This document shows positions 43,785 to 52,565 of a DNA stretch of 64,000 bases, in pieces (position 1 is the stretch's first letter; the number at the start of each line of letters is the position of its first letter). The stretch is taken from the NCBI GenBank assembly GCA_038230275.1, contig JBBRNO010000015.1, positions 18,977 to 82,976 of the forward strand. Reading direction: 5' to 3'. A program made the position numbers and the translations under genes. This DNA comes from JANXXV01 sp038230275 (GTDB lineage: Bacteria > Acidobacteriota > Terriglobia > Bryobacterales > Bryobacteraceae). The notes under the pieces were generated by a model. The model did not search any database. It was given only the letters and a program-made list of their open reading frames with translations, and was not told the origin of the DNA.

Positions 43785-44615
43785 ATGAGTGCAACCATGC
43801 ACACTTTCCCTTCTTTCCTTAGACGCCATTGGCCGGAATACTTGATGGAGGCCGCGGGGCTTGCTACTTTCATGTTCACCGCATGCGCTTTCGGGGTGCT
43901 GCTGGGGCATCCGGGGTCTCCGTTGCACCAGGCAATTGGCAGCGACCTTCTGCGGCGGTCGGTGATGGGCGTCGCCATGGGGACCACGGCCATCGGCCTT
44001 GTCTACTCTCCCTGGGGGCAGCGTTCCGGAGCTCACCTGAATCCGGCGCTGACATTCTCCTACTGTCTGTTGGGAAAGGTGGAGCGCTGGGATGCTTTCT
44101 TCTACATCTCCGCTCAGTTTCTTGGCGGTGTTAGCGGTGTTCTGATTGCCGACTTCCTGATTGGCTTTCCGCTGCGTCACTCGGCGGTGAACTACGTCGT
44201 CACGGTGCCCGGACCACGCGGACCGAGCGCCGCGTTTTGGGCCGAGGCCGTCATCTCTCTGATCATGATGTTGACAGTGCTGGCCGTGTCCAATTCGAAG
44301 CGGCTGCATCGCTGGACTCCACTCTTCGCGGGCTTCCTGATTGCACTTTATATTACGGTGGAATCGCCCATTTCCGGAATGAGCATGAATCCGGCGCGAA
44401 CCTTCAGCTCGGCATTTCCGGCGCAGGACTGGACGTCAATCTGGATCTACTTCACGGCACCGCTACTGGGAATGTTGGCGGCGGGTCAAATCTATCTCTT
44501 GCGGCATGGCGCGCAAGGAATCTTTTGCGCCAAACTTCATCACTCGAACAGCGCGCGCTGTATCTTCCGCTGTAATTTCGCAGCACTCAGGAGCATCTCC
44601 AATGAATCACTCTGA
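43785..44615 (+). CDS. Aquaporin / MIP family channel
   Basis: 276 residues from ATG 43785, which follows GGGAAG. Six hydrophobic helices and the two half-helix signatures, GAHLNPALTF and MSMNPARTFSSAF (both NPA). The Arg of the selectivity filter (NPAR) is present. C-terminal about 25 residues look unstructured and overlap the next gene's start. Water or small neutral solute channel in the inner membrane. The first gene of the 43.8-47.7 kb plus-strand cluster. Confidence 0.9.
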   Translation: MSATMHTFPSFLRRHWPEYLMEAAGLATFMFTACAFGVLLGHPGSPLHQAIGSDLLRRSVMGVAMGTTAIGLVYSPWGQRSGAHLNPALTFSYCLLGKVERWDAFFYISAQFLGGVSGVLIADFLIGFPLRHSAVNYVVTVPGPRGPSAAFWAEAVISLIMMLTVLAVSNSKRLHRWTPLFAGFLIALYITVESPISGMSMNPARTFSSAFPAQDWTSIWIYFTAPLLGMLAAGQIYLLRHGAQGIFCAKLHHSNSARCIFRCNFAALRSISNESL

Positions 44616-46316
44616 CGTCATCATCATCGGCACCGGCGCCGGCGGTGGAACCCTCTTACACAAATTGGCTGAGACCGGCAAACGGATTCTCATTCTGGAA
44701 CGCGGTGACTACGTAAGGCGCGAGAAGGACAACTGGAACACTCGTGCCGTTAACGTGGAAGGGAAGTATCAGACCAAAGAAGTCTGGCACGACCGTGACG
44801 GCCATCCGCTGCACCCGCATACGAACTACTGCGTGGGCGGAAACACCAAGTTCTATGGCGCCGCTTTGTTTCGCCTGCGCAAGGAAGACTTTGGCGAGAT
44901 TCACCACTACGGCGGCCTCTCGCCTGCGTGGCCCATCTCCTACGATGACCTTGAGCCCTACTACGCGAAGGCGGAAGCACTGCACCATGTTCATGGAAAT
45001 CGCGGGGAAGACCCTACCGAGCCAAATGCCTGCTGCGCCTACCCGCACCCGGCCGTCAGCCACGAACCGCGGATGCAAGCGCTGAGTGACGACTTCGCCC
45101 GCTTGGGTTTGAAGCCGTTTCATACACCGCTGGGCGTGATGTTGGACGAGCGCGATCCGCGCAAGAGCAAGTGCATCCGCTGCGGCACCTGCGATGGTTT
45201 TCCTTGCCCGGTGTATGCCAAGGCCGATGCGCAGGTGTGCTCAGTGGACCCGGCGCTGGCCATGCGGAACGTTACGCTGCTGACGAACGCGATGGTGGAG
45301 CGGCTGGAAACCAGTGCATCGGGTAGGGAAGTTTCGAAGGTGATTGTGAGGCGGGACGGAGTGCGCGAGGAGTGTTCGGCCGCCATCGTGGTGGTCTCCT
45401 GCGGCGCCATCAATTCCGCGGCCCTGCTGCTGCGCTCGGCGAATGAGCGGCATCCGAATGGGCTGGCCAATGGATCCGATGTGGTGGGCCGCCACTACTG
45501 TAGTGTCTGCGAATTGGGTGGACACTACCGGAAACCTCTCCTTTACAGTCGCGGCTCGGAAACTACTGTTGCAGCAACGAGTCCGAGACCGAGCCGCGCG
45601 CGTGAGCAAGCCGTTTCTTGTGTCCAGCTATTTGTCGGACAGTACACTACATGGGCTATATCAATTCGGTGCTGATGGCTCTCTCCAAGTGTCCGAATCC
45701 GACGGTGTTTCAGGAGACGCTCTCGATCAACGATTTCTACTTCGGAGCACCCGAGTGGGAGTATCCGATGGGCCACATCTCCTTCGTTGGAAAGTTGGAT
45801 GGCGAGACGCTGAAAGCTGGCGCGCCGGCCATTGCGCCCGGTTTCACGCTGGACCTGATGGCGAACCACTCACTGGACTTCTGGCTCACCTCGGAAGACT
45901 TACCCGATCCGGACAATCGAGTGACCCTTGACCGCGAAGGCAACATTGTCCTCTCCTACCAATTGGCTAACGAAGAGGGCCACAACCGGCTGATTGCCAA
46001 GTTGAAGCATCTGTTGCAACAGCAGTCGGCTTGCGCGGTTCATGGCCACGGATGCCATCAAGGGTTGTTCGCGCGCAATCTGTTTCTGGGGCAGCGCATC
46101 CCGCTGGCCGGCGTGGCGCATCAGAACGGAACCATCCGTTTTGGACACGATCCCAAGACATCCGCTCTGGACATCCATTGCAAAGCGCATGAGTTGGACA
46201 ATCTTTATGTCGTGGATGGCAGTTTCTTCCCGTCTAGCGCGGCGGTGAATCCTGCCCTCACCATCATGGCTAATGCACTCCGTGTTGGCGACCATTTGAT
46301 TGAGAGGCTCCATTAA
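44602..46316 (+). pseudogene. GMC oxidoreductase, split by a 152-bp MITE
   Basis: A GMC flavoprotein oxidoreductase gene. The N-terminal part (from ATG 44602, after CAGGAG) has the FAD motif DVIIIGTGAGGG and GGNTKFYGAALFRLR, and CIRCGTCDGFPCP; it reads correctly to GSDVVGRHY at 45498. The C-terminal part resumes at ATG 45651 (MGYINSVLMAL) and contains the active-site region, with CAVHGHGCHQGLF and the C-terminal DGSFFPSSAAVNPALTIMANALR. The inserted element shifts the frame. Removing 152 bp (45498-45649) leaves exactly 521 in-frame codons, a 520-residue protein. The upstream frame would run through the insert to a stop at 45675. Confidence 0.93.
45496..45649 (+). mobile_element. MITE with ~30-bp terminal inverted repeats and TA target duplication
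   Basis: Non-coding element. The left terminal repeat (45496-45525) and the reverse complement of the right one (45620-45649) agree at 22 of 30 positions, ending in TGGACAC. The dinucleotide TA flanks both ends, as for IS630/Tc1-mariner elements. The interior holds a perfect 10-bp palindrome, CGCGGCTCGG (45550-45559) with its complement at 45589-45598. No transposase, so it depends on a related element elsewhere. Confidence 0.85.
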
Positions 46317-47320
46317 TGTTGCGTCGAACATTTCTCACGTTTCTTGTTTTGGCTGGCGCGATTGCTGCTTCGGAGCGCAAGTCGCTGGTCTCAGCCCTGG
46401 ATTCCATCGGGCTTACCGTCTCCGATCTCGACCGCTCTGTCGAATTCTATTCTCAGGTGCTGTCCTTTGAAAAGGTCTCCGAAGTGGAGTTGGATGGCGC
46501 CGCCTACGAACATCTACAAGGCGTCTTTGGGTTGCGTACGCGAACCGCTCGTACGCGCCTGGGTGATGAGTTCATTGAACTGACGGAATACCTGGCGCCG
46601 AAAGGGCGTCCGGCGCCTGTAGACGCCCGCAGCAACGACCGTTGGTTCCAACATGTCGCGATCATCGTAAGCGATATGGACAGCGCCTATGGCGTGCTGC
46701 GGGACCATAAAGTGCAGCACGCCTCGACTGGGCCGCAGCTACTGCCGGAGTGGAACAAGAACGCCGCCGGCATCCGTGCTTTCTACTTTCGCGACCCGGA
46801 CGGGCACCCGCTGGAGATCCTGGCATTTCCGGCAGGCAAAGGAAATGCGAAGTGGCACAAGACTGCCGAAAAGCTGTTTCTGGGAATAGACCACACGGCC
46901 ATTGTGATTACAGAAACAGAGAAAAGCTTAGCGTTCTACCGCGACATTCTCGGTCTGCAAGTGGTTGGGGAGAGCGAGAATTACGGGCCTGAACAGGAGC
47001 GGCTGAACAACGTTTTTGGAGCCCGGCTGCACATCACCGCATTACGCGCGGCTTCCGGCCCCGGCATCGAGTTTCTGGAGTATCTCGCTCCCGGGGATGG
47101 CCGTCCCTATCCGCCAGATGAACGATCGAACGATCTGCTTCACTGGCAAACCAAGTTTTCCGGTATTGGCGTGTTGGAAGCCGCGCAGGATTTCCGGAAG
47201 TTCCGGTCAGCCCTCATCTCGACCGGCGTTGTGGAGTTGCCGGATGCGAAGGCGAAGCTCCGGAAGTCGATTATCGTTCGCGATCCGGATGGCCACGCCG
47301 TGCAGATCGTGGAAGAGTAG
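46316..47320 (+). CDS. Secreted two-domain VOC (glyoxalase/bleomycin-resistance fold) protein
   Basis: 334 residues. A signal peptide (RRTFLTFLVLAGAIAAS) is followed by two VOC modules: IGLTVSDLDRSVEFYSQVLSF with the first-half metal His/Glu pattern, FRDPDGHPLEILAFP, then IDHTAIVITETEKSLAFYRDILGL and VRDPDGHAVQIVEE. Each module has the DPDGH motif seen in metal-dependent dioxygenases and glyoxalases. Its ATG overlaps the stop of the GMC pseudogene (TAATG), so its translation may have depended on it. Confidence 0.87.
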   Translation: MLRRTFLTFLVLAGAIAASERKSLVSALDSIGLTVSDLDRSVEFYSQVLSFEKVSEVELDGAAYEHLQGVFGLRTRTARTRLGDEFIELTEYLAPKGRPAPVDARSNDRWFQHVAIIVSDMDSAYGVLRDHKVQHASTGPQLLPEWNKNAAGIRAFYFRDPDGHPLEILAFPAGKGNAKWHKTAEKLFLGIDHTAIVITETEKSLAFYRDILGLQVVGESENYGPEQERLNNVFGARLHITALRAASGPGIEFLEYLAPGDGRPYPPDERSNDLLHWQTKFSGIGVLEAAQDFRKFRSALISTGVVELPDAKAKLRKSIIVRDPDGHAVQIVEE

Positions 47321-47348
47321 TTCCACCAAAATCACAAGGAGAATTTCT

Positions 47349-47747
47349 ATGAGACTTATGAATCGTATGATGTCCGTTTTCGCGCTGGGTGCTTTGTTTA
47401 TTGCCGCCAGCGTCACATTCGCCGCCAGCAACAGTGACGTTCACAGCACCGCCACCTTCCGAGGGCCGAAGGCCAACACCGGAACCGCGATGCACACCTA
47501 CGAGAACGGCAAGAGTATACTGCGCGTCTCCGCCGATTTCAAGGTGCCTGACACGCCGGCGCCGACGTGGCGCGTGGTGGATTCCAATGGCAACATTTAT
47601 ACGCTGGATGCGTTTAAGATCAAGGGCGGCGAGAAGCGCCAGGTTATGGTGCCGTCTTACATCCCAAACGTTGTGAAGGTGCAAGTGTACTGTGCGTTTG
47701 CGGAAGTGCTGTTGGGCGAGACCAGCTTTTCCTCGCCGGTTAAATAG
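47349..47747 (+). CDS. Secreted DM13-like domain protein
   Basis: 132 residues. AAGGAG precedes ATG 47349; a signal peptide (SVFALGALFIAASVTFAAS) follows. The mature protein has the shape of a DM13 electron-transfer domain: MHTYENGKSILRVSADFKV, YTLDAFKIKGGEKRQVMVPSYI and VKVQVYCAFAEVLLGETSFSS. The single conserved Cys is present. It starts 28 nt after the VOC gene and ends the cluster. Family assignment is by pattern only. Confidence 0.72.
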   Translation: MRLMNRMMSVFALGALFIAASVTFAASNSDVHSTATFRGPKANTGTAMHTYENGKSILRVSADFKVPDTPAPTWRVVDSNGNIYTLDAFKIKGGEKRQVMVPSYIPNVVKVQVYCAFAEVLLGETSFSSPVK

Positions 47748-47761
47748 CTGTTCCTTTCTCC

Positions 47762-47846
47762 CCGGTGTTTTTCGAAACAAAGCCAATCCGGCTTCCTGCG
47801 AAGTCGGCCCTTCATTCCGGTGAACTTTACGAAACAGAGCCAAATC
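47762..47846 (+). repeat. Imperfect direct repeat
   Basis: Two copies of a sequence of about 25 nt, CGGTG then a GAAACA(A/G)AGCCAA segment (about 47763-47787 and 47818-47843), separated by about 30 nt. It lies in the gap between the DM13-like gene and the desaturase gene. Function unknown; could be part of an intergenic repeat family. Confidence 0.5.
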
Positions 47847-47970
47847 CCGAGACGGAACAACGCCAATTTGTGACCGTCATCCCGCTACTGGGGTGATGGC
47901 ACGACTTGCATTATCTTAGCTGGGGTGCGGCGGTACAGAAATTGTGCTGTTTTGTTCGGTTCGGCAATCA

Positions 47971-48009
47971 ATTGGCCGCTGATGCACGCCGATTAACGCG
48001 GATGAAAAA
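47971..48009 (+). repeat. Copy of a dispersed intergenic repeat
   Basis: AATTGGCCGCTGATGCACGC and nearby ACGCGGATGAA match the perfect hairpin repeat at 57.3 kb. This kind of GGCCGC(C/T)GATGCACGC sequence is widespread in bacterial intergenic regions. Confidence 0.55.
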
Positions 48010-48037
48010 GAACGGAACTGCCTGGTTCCGTTCTTTT
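48006..48037. terminator. Bidirectional rho-independent terminator
   Basis: A 13-bp perfect stem, AAAAGAACGGAAC (48006-48018) and GTTCCGTTCTTTT (48025-48037), with a 6-nt loop. The U-run on either strand makes it effective in both directions: for the plus-strand cluster ending at 47747 and the minus-strand desaturase ending at 48063. Confidence 0.85.
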
Positions 48038-48062
48038 GGATGAAGTTCTTATTTGACGGCGT

Positions 48063-48917
48063 TCAGGCTGCGCGCCGTTCGCTGGCGGCTTCCGGGAGTG
48101 CCGCTACCTTTACGTTGCGCGCAAAGCCGATCCGTTTCAGGAAGTTGATCTGGATCCAGGTGATGTCCAACTCATACCAGGCCAGCCCATGCCGGGCCGA
48201 GGTGGGATGGGCGTGATGGTTATTGTGCCAGCCTTCCCCGAAGGTCAGAATGGCAACCCACCAGTTATTGCGGGATTGATCTTTGGTCTCAAACCGGCGC
48301 GCGCCCCACATGTGCGTGGCGGAATTTACCAGCCAGGTCGCGTGCAATCCGACCACTACGCGCAGGAAGATGCCCCAGTAGACCATCGGCCAGCCGCCAA
48401 CAGCGAGCAAAATCAGACCTAATATGACTAGCGGCACATAGTGATATTGGTTCAACAGGACGTAGAACGGATCCTTTCCCAGATCGGGCGCGTAGCGGGC
48501 CATGGCCTGCGTATCGTTATGCTTGGCGTCGCCGAACATAATCCAACCCATATGGGCCCAGAAACCGCCTTCTGTTGGAGAGTGCGGGTCGCCTTCCTGA
48601 TCGGAATTTTGATGGTGAACCCGGTGCGTGGCGACCCAAAAAATGGGTCCGCCTTCCAGTGTGAGGGTGCCGCAGACAGCCAGAAAGTACTCAAAAAAAC
48701 GGGGCACCTTATAGGAACGGTGGGTGTGCAGGCGATGGTATCCCATCCCTATGCCAAAGCCAATCGCGATCCAGTACAGAACCGCCGTGACAGCCAGCCG
48801 TGTCCAACTGAAATTGAATAGCGCCGCGATCGCGCCGATGTGAAAGATCACCAGCACAATCGAAGTTATCCAACTGACTTTGCTGTATCTGTTCGCCTTA
48901 ACCGTTTTAAGTGCCAC
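48063..48917 (-). CDS. Acyl-CoA/acyl-lipid delta-9 fatty acid desaturase
   Basis: 284 residues; GTG start at 48917 after AAGGAG. The three di-iron His boxes are present: HRLHTH (about 65-70), HRVHH (about 97-101) and HNNHH (about 231-235). There are hydrophobic helices in pairs between them. Desaturates saturated acyl chains to keep membranes fluid. It has a strong terminator 25 nt after its stop. No neighbours of related function. Confidence 0.92.
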   Translation of the reverse strand: MALKTVKANRYSKVSWITSIVLVIFHIGAIAALFNFSWTRLAVTAVLYWIAIGFGIGMGYHRLHTHRSYKVPRFFEYFLAVCGTLTLEGGPIFWVATHRVHHQNSDQEGDPHSPTEGGFWAHMGWIMFGDAKHNDTQAMARYAPDLGKDPFYVLLNQYHYVPLVILGLILLAVGGWPMVYWGIFLRVVVGLHATWLVNSATHMWGARRFETKDQSRNNWWVAILTFGEGWHNNHHAHPTSARHGLAWYELDITWIQINFLKRIGFARNVKVAALPEAASERRAA

Positions 48918-49065
48918 CCAAAACTCCTTAAGATTGCGATGCCGTACCTATCTCTACGACCAGACTATCAAGCTATTGACGGTCCATTTGTAAGAGTTAT
49001 GTAATTGCTTTCGTTGAGAAGCCCCGCAAATGAGGGCGTGCACGGGCACCGATGAGGGTAAGTAC

Positions 49066-49680
49066 TTACATCCATACGTTTTCCACGGGAACGCCTTGTT
49101 TGCAGAGGTCGCAGGAAGCTTTGTCCTTATAGTACAGGCCGTTTAGCTTGGCAAGGTAGTAGAACGGTAGCGGCGCGAAGTCCGGGGGGTCCGGTGTCGG
49201 TTGGTAGACCATTACTGCCAATCCGACTACTTCGGCGCCCTTGGATTCCACCAGCCGCTTCAATTCCGTGAGTTTGTTGCCGGTGCGAAAGATGTCGTCC
49301 ACCAATAACACTTTCTCGCCTGCCACCTGTTCCAGATATTGCCGGAACCGCATCGGCTGACTTGGATCTTCGCGTTCGGCCCAATAAACCTGGCGCGCGC
49401 GTAGAGCCTCGCACATCCCGTAGGCTACGGGAAGCCCACCCGTGGCCGGCGCCACCACGGATAGTTCAGGAATGATGGCCCGCAACTCCGCATTGGCACG
49501 GATCAACCGGCTTAGGCCCACGCTCAACGTCTTGGCGTGCTGAAAATAGCGCATGGCCAACGCCACCGCCAGATATTCTTCCGAATGCAGTCCGTTTGGA
49601 TAGGCGAAGTGTCCCTTGCGAAGCGCGCCGGTCTGTTTCAGCAATTCCACCACATCTTCCTGCGATGGCACCAGGTTCAT
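49066..49680 (-). CDS. pyrE: Orotate phosphoribosyltransferase-like protein
   Basis: 204 residues. PRT fold with KGHFAYPNGLHSEEY at the N-terminus, the VVAPATGGLPVAYGM dimer/phosphate loop and the PRPP-binding VLLVDDIFRTGNKLTELKRLVE. An extra C-terminal CDLCKQGVPVENVWM adds a CxxC. The first-half loop and length fit PyrE, which makes OMP from orotate and PRPP, though another PRPP transferase role is possible. It starts directly after the sugar-transferase stop (TGA/ATG), so they are co-transcribed. Confidence 0.8.
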   Translation of the reverse strand: MNLVPSQEDVVELLKQTGALRKGHFAYPNGLHSEEYLAVALAMRYFQHAKTLSVGLSRLIRANAELRAIIPELSVVAPATGGLPVAYGMCEALRARQVYWAEREDPSQPMRFRQYLEQVAGEKVLLVDDIFRTGNKLTELKRLVESKGAEVVGLAVMVYQPTPDPPDFAPLPFYYLAKLNGLYYKDKASCDLCKQGVPVENVWM

Positions 49681-51090
49681 TCAGTGAGCTCCTTTGCCCA
49701 GCAGTACCTGCGGAATGGTCCGCAGAATGATCTTCCAGTCCAATGCCAGCGACCAGGTGTCGATGTACTGCATATCCAACTTCATCCACGTCTCAAAGTC
49801 CAGGTTATCGCGCCCGGAGATGGCCCACAAACACGTCAGTCCCGGGCGCATGCGCAAACGGCGGCGCTGCCAGCGTTTGTAGTGCTCCACTTCCTGCGGA
49901 ACCGCCGGGCGCGGGCCCACCAGAGCCATATCGCCGCGAATCACGTTCCATAACTGCGGCCACTCGTCAATCGAAAACTTACGGATGTAGCGGCCCACCT
50001 GCGTGAGCCTCGGATCGTCTGGAATCTTGAACGCGGTTTCCTTTTGATTCAAGTGTTGCAGCGAGGCCTTCATCTCTTCCGCGCCATCGCACATGGAACG
50101 GAACTTGTAGAACACGAATCGCCGGCCGTTTAAGCCGCACCGCTCCTGGCGGAAAATGGCGGGGCCCCGCGAAGTGAGCCGGATCAACATGGCGATGACA
50201 AGCATAACCGGCAGCAGCAACAGCAGAGCCGCGGCTGCCAGAATCACATCGATCGCCCGCTTCACCAGCAGCCGGACTTCATCATGGGGCGCGGCGGAGA
50301 ACGTCAACAACGGCGCCGACCCCAGACGGTCCAGATAGATCTCGCTATTGACGTGCGGGAAGAAATCTACCGCCACCCGCGTGCGCACGCCTTCCTCATC
50401 GCACAGCAAAAAGCACTCTTCCAGGTCGGCCAGACGGTGGCTGTCCACCGCGAAGATGATCTCGTCGATGACACGCCGGCGCAGCAGTTCGTTCAGGGAA
50501 GACAGCGCAAGAACTTCATAGGGCCGACTTAGCTGCACTGGCGGACCCTCCTCATCCGCCAGGAAGCCTACCAGGCGGATGCCGTATTTCGCCGATTGTT
50601 CCAGCGATTCGCCCAGCTTTCTGGCGCGGTCCCCCAAACCCACCACCATCACGTAATGGGGCGAGGCGAATTCTCTGCGTACCACGCCTATCAGGCTGCC
50701 GGCTTTCCAGCGGAAAAGGCACAGGAATATCCAGCTGTAGGCGCCGAACAGCACCAGAAACGCGCGGCTGAGGTCCAGGCGCAGGAAGTATTCCAGCACC
50801 AGCACGGCCACAAATCCCACCGCGCATTGGCGGAAAGTATCGCGAAGGATAATGCGGGGATGGGCGGAATCCAGCTTGTCATAGACGTCCAGCCAGTAGC
50901 CAAGGACCACCCACGCTACTACCGATGCGCCTAGCAGCAGTGCCTTTACAGGTCGTTGCAGGTAGAAGTCGTGCTCAAGAAACGGAAGTAGACGCCGCGT
51001 CTGGTAGGCGGCCTCAAAGGCAAGAGCCGTTACCAATACATCCGATAGACCGAAAAGAAGCCGTGCTTTCCGATGATGTCTGCTGAACAC
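49681..51090 (-). CDS. Exopolysaccharide polyprenyl-phosphate sugar phosphotransferase
   Basis: 469 residues. Four N-terminal membrane helices, a cytosolic NAD-like fold (about 145-250), a fifth re-entrant helix (KRAIDVILAAAALLLLLPVMLVIAMLIRL) and the catalytic PGT domain: FRQERCGLNGRRFVFYKFRSM, KFSIDEWPQLWNVIRGDMALVGPRPAVP and MRPGLTCLWAISGRDNLDF. It puts the first sugar phosphate onto undecaprenyl phosphate in exopolysaccharide synthesis (WbaP/CpsE type). Unusually it shares a transcript with a pyrE-like gene. No other glycan genes lie near. Confidence 0.93.
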   Translation of the reverse strand: MFSRHHRKARLLFGLSDVLVTALAFEAAYQTRRLLPFLEHDFYLQRPVKALLLGASVVAWVVLGYWLDVYDKLDSAHPRIILRDTFRQCAVGFVAVLVLEYFLRLDLSRAFLVLFGAYSWIFLCLFRWKAGSLIGVVRREFASPHYVMVVGLGDRARKLGESLEQSAKYGIRLVGFLADEEGPPVQLSRPYEVLALSSLNELLRRRVIDEIIFAVDSHRLADLEECFLLCDEEGVRTRVAVDFFPHVNSEIYLDRLGSAPLLTFSAAPHDEVRLLVKRAIDVILAAAALLLLLPVMLVIAMLIRLTSRGPAIFRQERCGLNGRRFVFYKFRSMCDGAEEMKASLQHLNQKETAFKIPDDPRLTQVGRYIRKFSIDEWPQLWNVIRGDMALVGPRPAVPQEVEHYKRWQRRRLRMRPGLTCLWAISGRDNLDFETWMKLDMQYIDTWSLALDWKIILRTIPQVLLGKGAH

Positions 51091-51111
51091 GTTCCGGTAT
51101 CAGCATAGCAA

Positions 51112-51603
51112 GGGAAGTGCCCGTTGCGCCGCTGAAGCTAGCGAAACCACTGTTCTTTGGCGCGCCTCGGGTCTGCGTTGTCCGGTGTCTGGTGATGGAT
51201 GCCGCGCACACTATCCAGATGCGAAGCGCAGTCGAAGCCCAGGTCGACGTAGGGTTTGGGATCGAAATAATCCACTGATTTCAGTGCGGGATTCAAGTTG
51301 AGGTTTTGCCGATGTGCTTCTAAATCAAGTACTACGTTCACCGAGTGCAAATGGAACCCGTTTCGATTCGGCAGTATTTGCCGTCAATCCCGCTGGATGC
51401 AAGCAGATGTGGTGCGGAAAGACCCTTTCGGCATCGGCTGCGCGGCTCGGTTTTGGGCCATGAGGAGTAGACAAGTTCCGCGACGGCTATGCCTTCCTCT
51501 GTTGGACCCATTGCGTACAGTCAAACATGCCCTGATTGTCGACAAGTTGCCAGGGTGGTGAAAGGCGTAACACGGCAACTGAAGGGGCACTCCGATTCAT
51601 GCG
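51112..51603. other. Intergenic stretch without a supported gene
   Basis: About 490 nt. A minus-strand frame around 51138-51350 (LDLEAHRQNLNLNPALKSVDYFDPKPYVDLGFD) looks more protein-like than its surroundings but has no family I recognise and could be a remnant. Nothing else is supported. Confidence 0.4.
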
Positions 51604-51771
51604 ATGCTAACGGCAATGAACAGTTACCGCGCAATCGCTATCGGCGCGATCGGCGCGGTTGGCTCGGCGCTGGTCCAGGAACTGCTGCAATCCCAAAGTT
51701 GCAGCGCAGTGGTGGTGTTGAGCCGCAGACGTATCCCGGAATCCGGCGCGAAGCTGCGACAGTATATTTAG
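51604..51771 (+). pseudogene. N-terminal remnant of an NAD(P)-binding oxidoreductase
   Basis: A 55-residue frame that contains a near-complete first Rossmann unit: NSYRAIAIGAIGAVGSALVQELL, then VVVLSRR, before a TAG. The pattern resembles atypical SDRs of the HTATIP2/NmrA kind, normally 200 residues or more. Only the beta-alpha-beta cofactor motif remains (GAIGAVG). Likely a dead fragment. Confidence 0.5.
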
Positions 51772-51786
51772 GCGACTCATAGGAGA

Positions 51787-52512
51787 ATGAAAATTCGTCG
51801 AAGAGAACGCCGTCGTGCCAGAGCCGTGCAACTCGCGGGCGCGAGAAAGGCTTTGCGGCAACTCAAAATTGACTCGGAGGAAGCTCTTCTACGCTTTTGC
51901 CGGAACAAGCAACAGAGCAGCCACGATAGATACCGGGCTTGTTTTGTCTTAGGCTCGCTTCTCGGACGACAAGCTGTACCTTTTCTACTGGAACTTGCCG
52001 CCGATGAGGAAAGCGGCGTCGTAGTCGGAGCTGTGGATGCTTTAGCAATGATTCGAACCCGGTGTGCCACACGCCCCCTTATGAGCATACTTAGGAACTC
52101 AAAGAATGCATCTCATCGTCAGGCGGCGATTGTTGGATTAGGAATGCTCGAAGATACACGAGCGGAGCGTCTAGTCTCTCGTGCGCTATTAACGGAGACT
52201 TGTGCCCAAACTAAAGTGTACGCCGCTGGGGCGCTCGGGGGGGTAAATCAAGGCCGCCGATTTCGGGGCCGCGAAACGGTTAAGGCATTGATGCATGCAC
52301 TGCCAGATCCGTCGCCTTCGGTCAGGTGGGAAGTGCTCAATGTCTTAGGTGGGATTCGCGATTTGAAGCGGGAAGAGCTGGACGAAATACGAAAGTATCT
52401 ATCCGACGAAGCAACAGTTCCAGGTCTTCTGCCTGCCGAAGAGGCTGGAGTCGGCTTTGCGGCCCAAAGGGCACTCAACAGTTGGACCGGAAAACATCGC
52501 AGGCCGGCCTAG
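51787..52512 (+). CDS. HEAT-repeat protein
   Basis: 241 residues. Starts at ATG 51787 after AGGAG. A basic N-terminus (MKIRRRERRRARA) is followed by repeated helical pairs of HEAT/PBS-lyase type: ALLRFCRNKQQSSHDRYRAC, FLLELAADEESGVVVGAVDAL, HRQAAIVGLGMLEDTRA and VRWEVLNVLGGIRDL. No catalytic residues; a protein-binding scaffold. Codon use is less GC-rich than in adjacent core genes. Confidence 0.72.
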   Translation: MKIRRRERRRARAVQLAGARKALRQLKIDSEEALLRFCRNKQQSSHDRYRACFVLGSLLGRQAVPFLLELAADEESGVVVGAVDALAMIRTRCATRPLMSILRNSKNASHRQAAIVGLGMLEDTRAERLVSRALLTETCAQTKVYAAGALGGVNQGRRFRGRETVKALMHALPDPSPSVRWEVLNVLGGIRDLKREELDEIRKYLSDEATVPGLLPAEEAGVGFAAQRALNSWTGKHRRPA

Positions 52513-52565
52513 AATGAGTGTTTACTCATGGGACCAACATGAACTGGCTTGGGCATACCCGCGAG

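Noticed and set aside
45618..46316. C-terminal GMC piece as a separate gene
   Set aside because: It lacks the FAD-binding domain and starts inside the inserted MITE, so it is the second half of a broken gene.
47016..47747. 243-codon frame including the DM13-like protein
   Set aside because: Its first 111 codons are a shadow of the VOC gene; the real start is ATG 47349 after AAGGAG.
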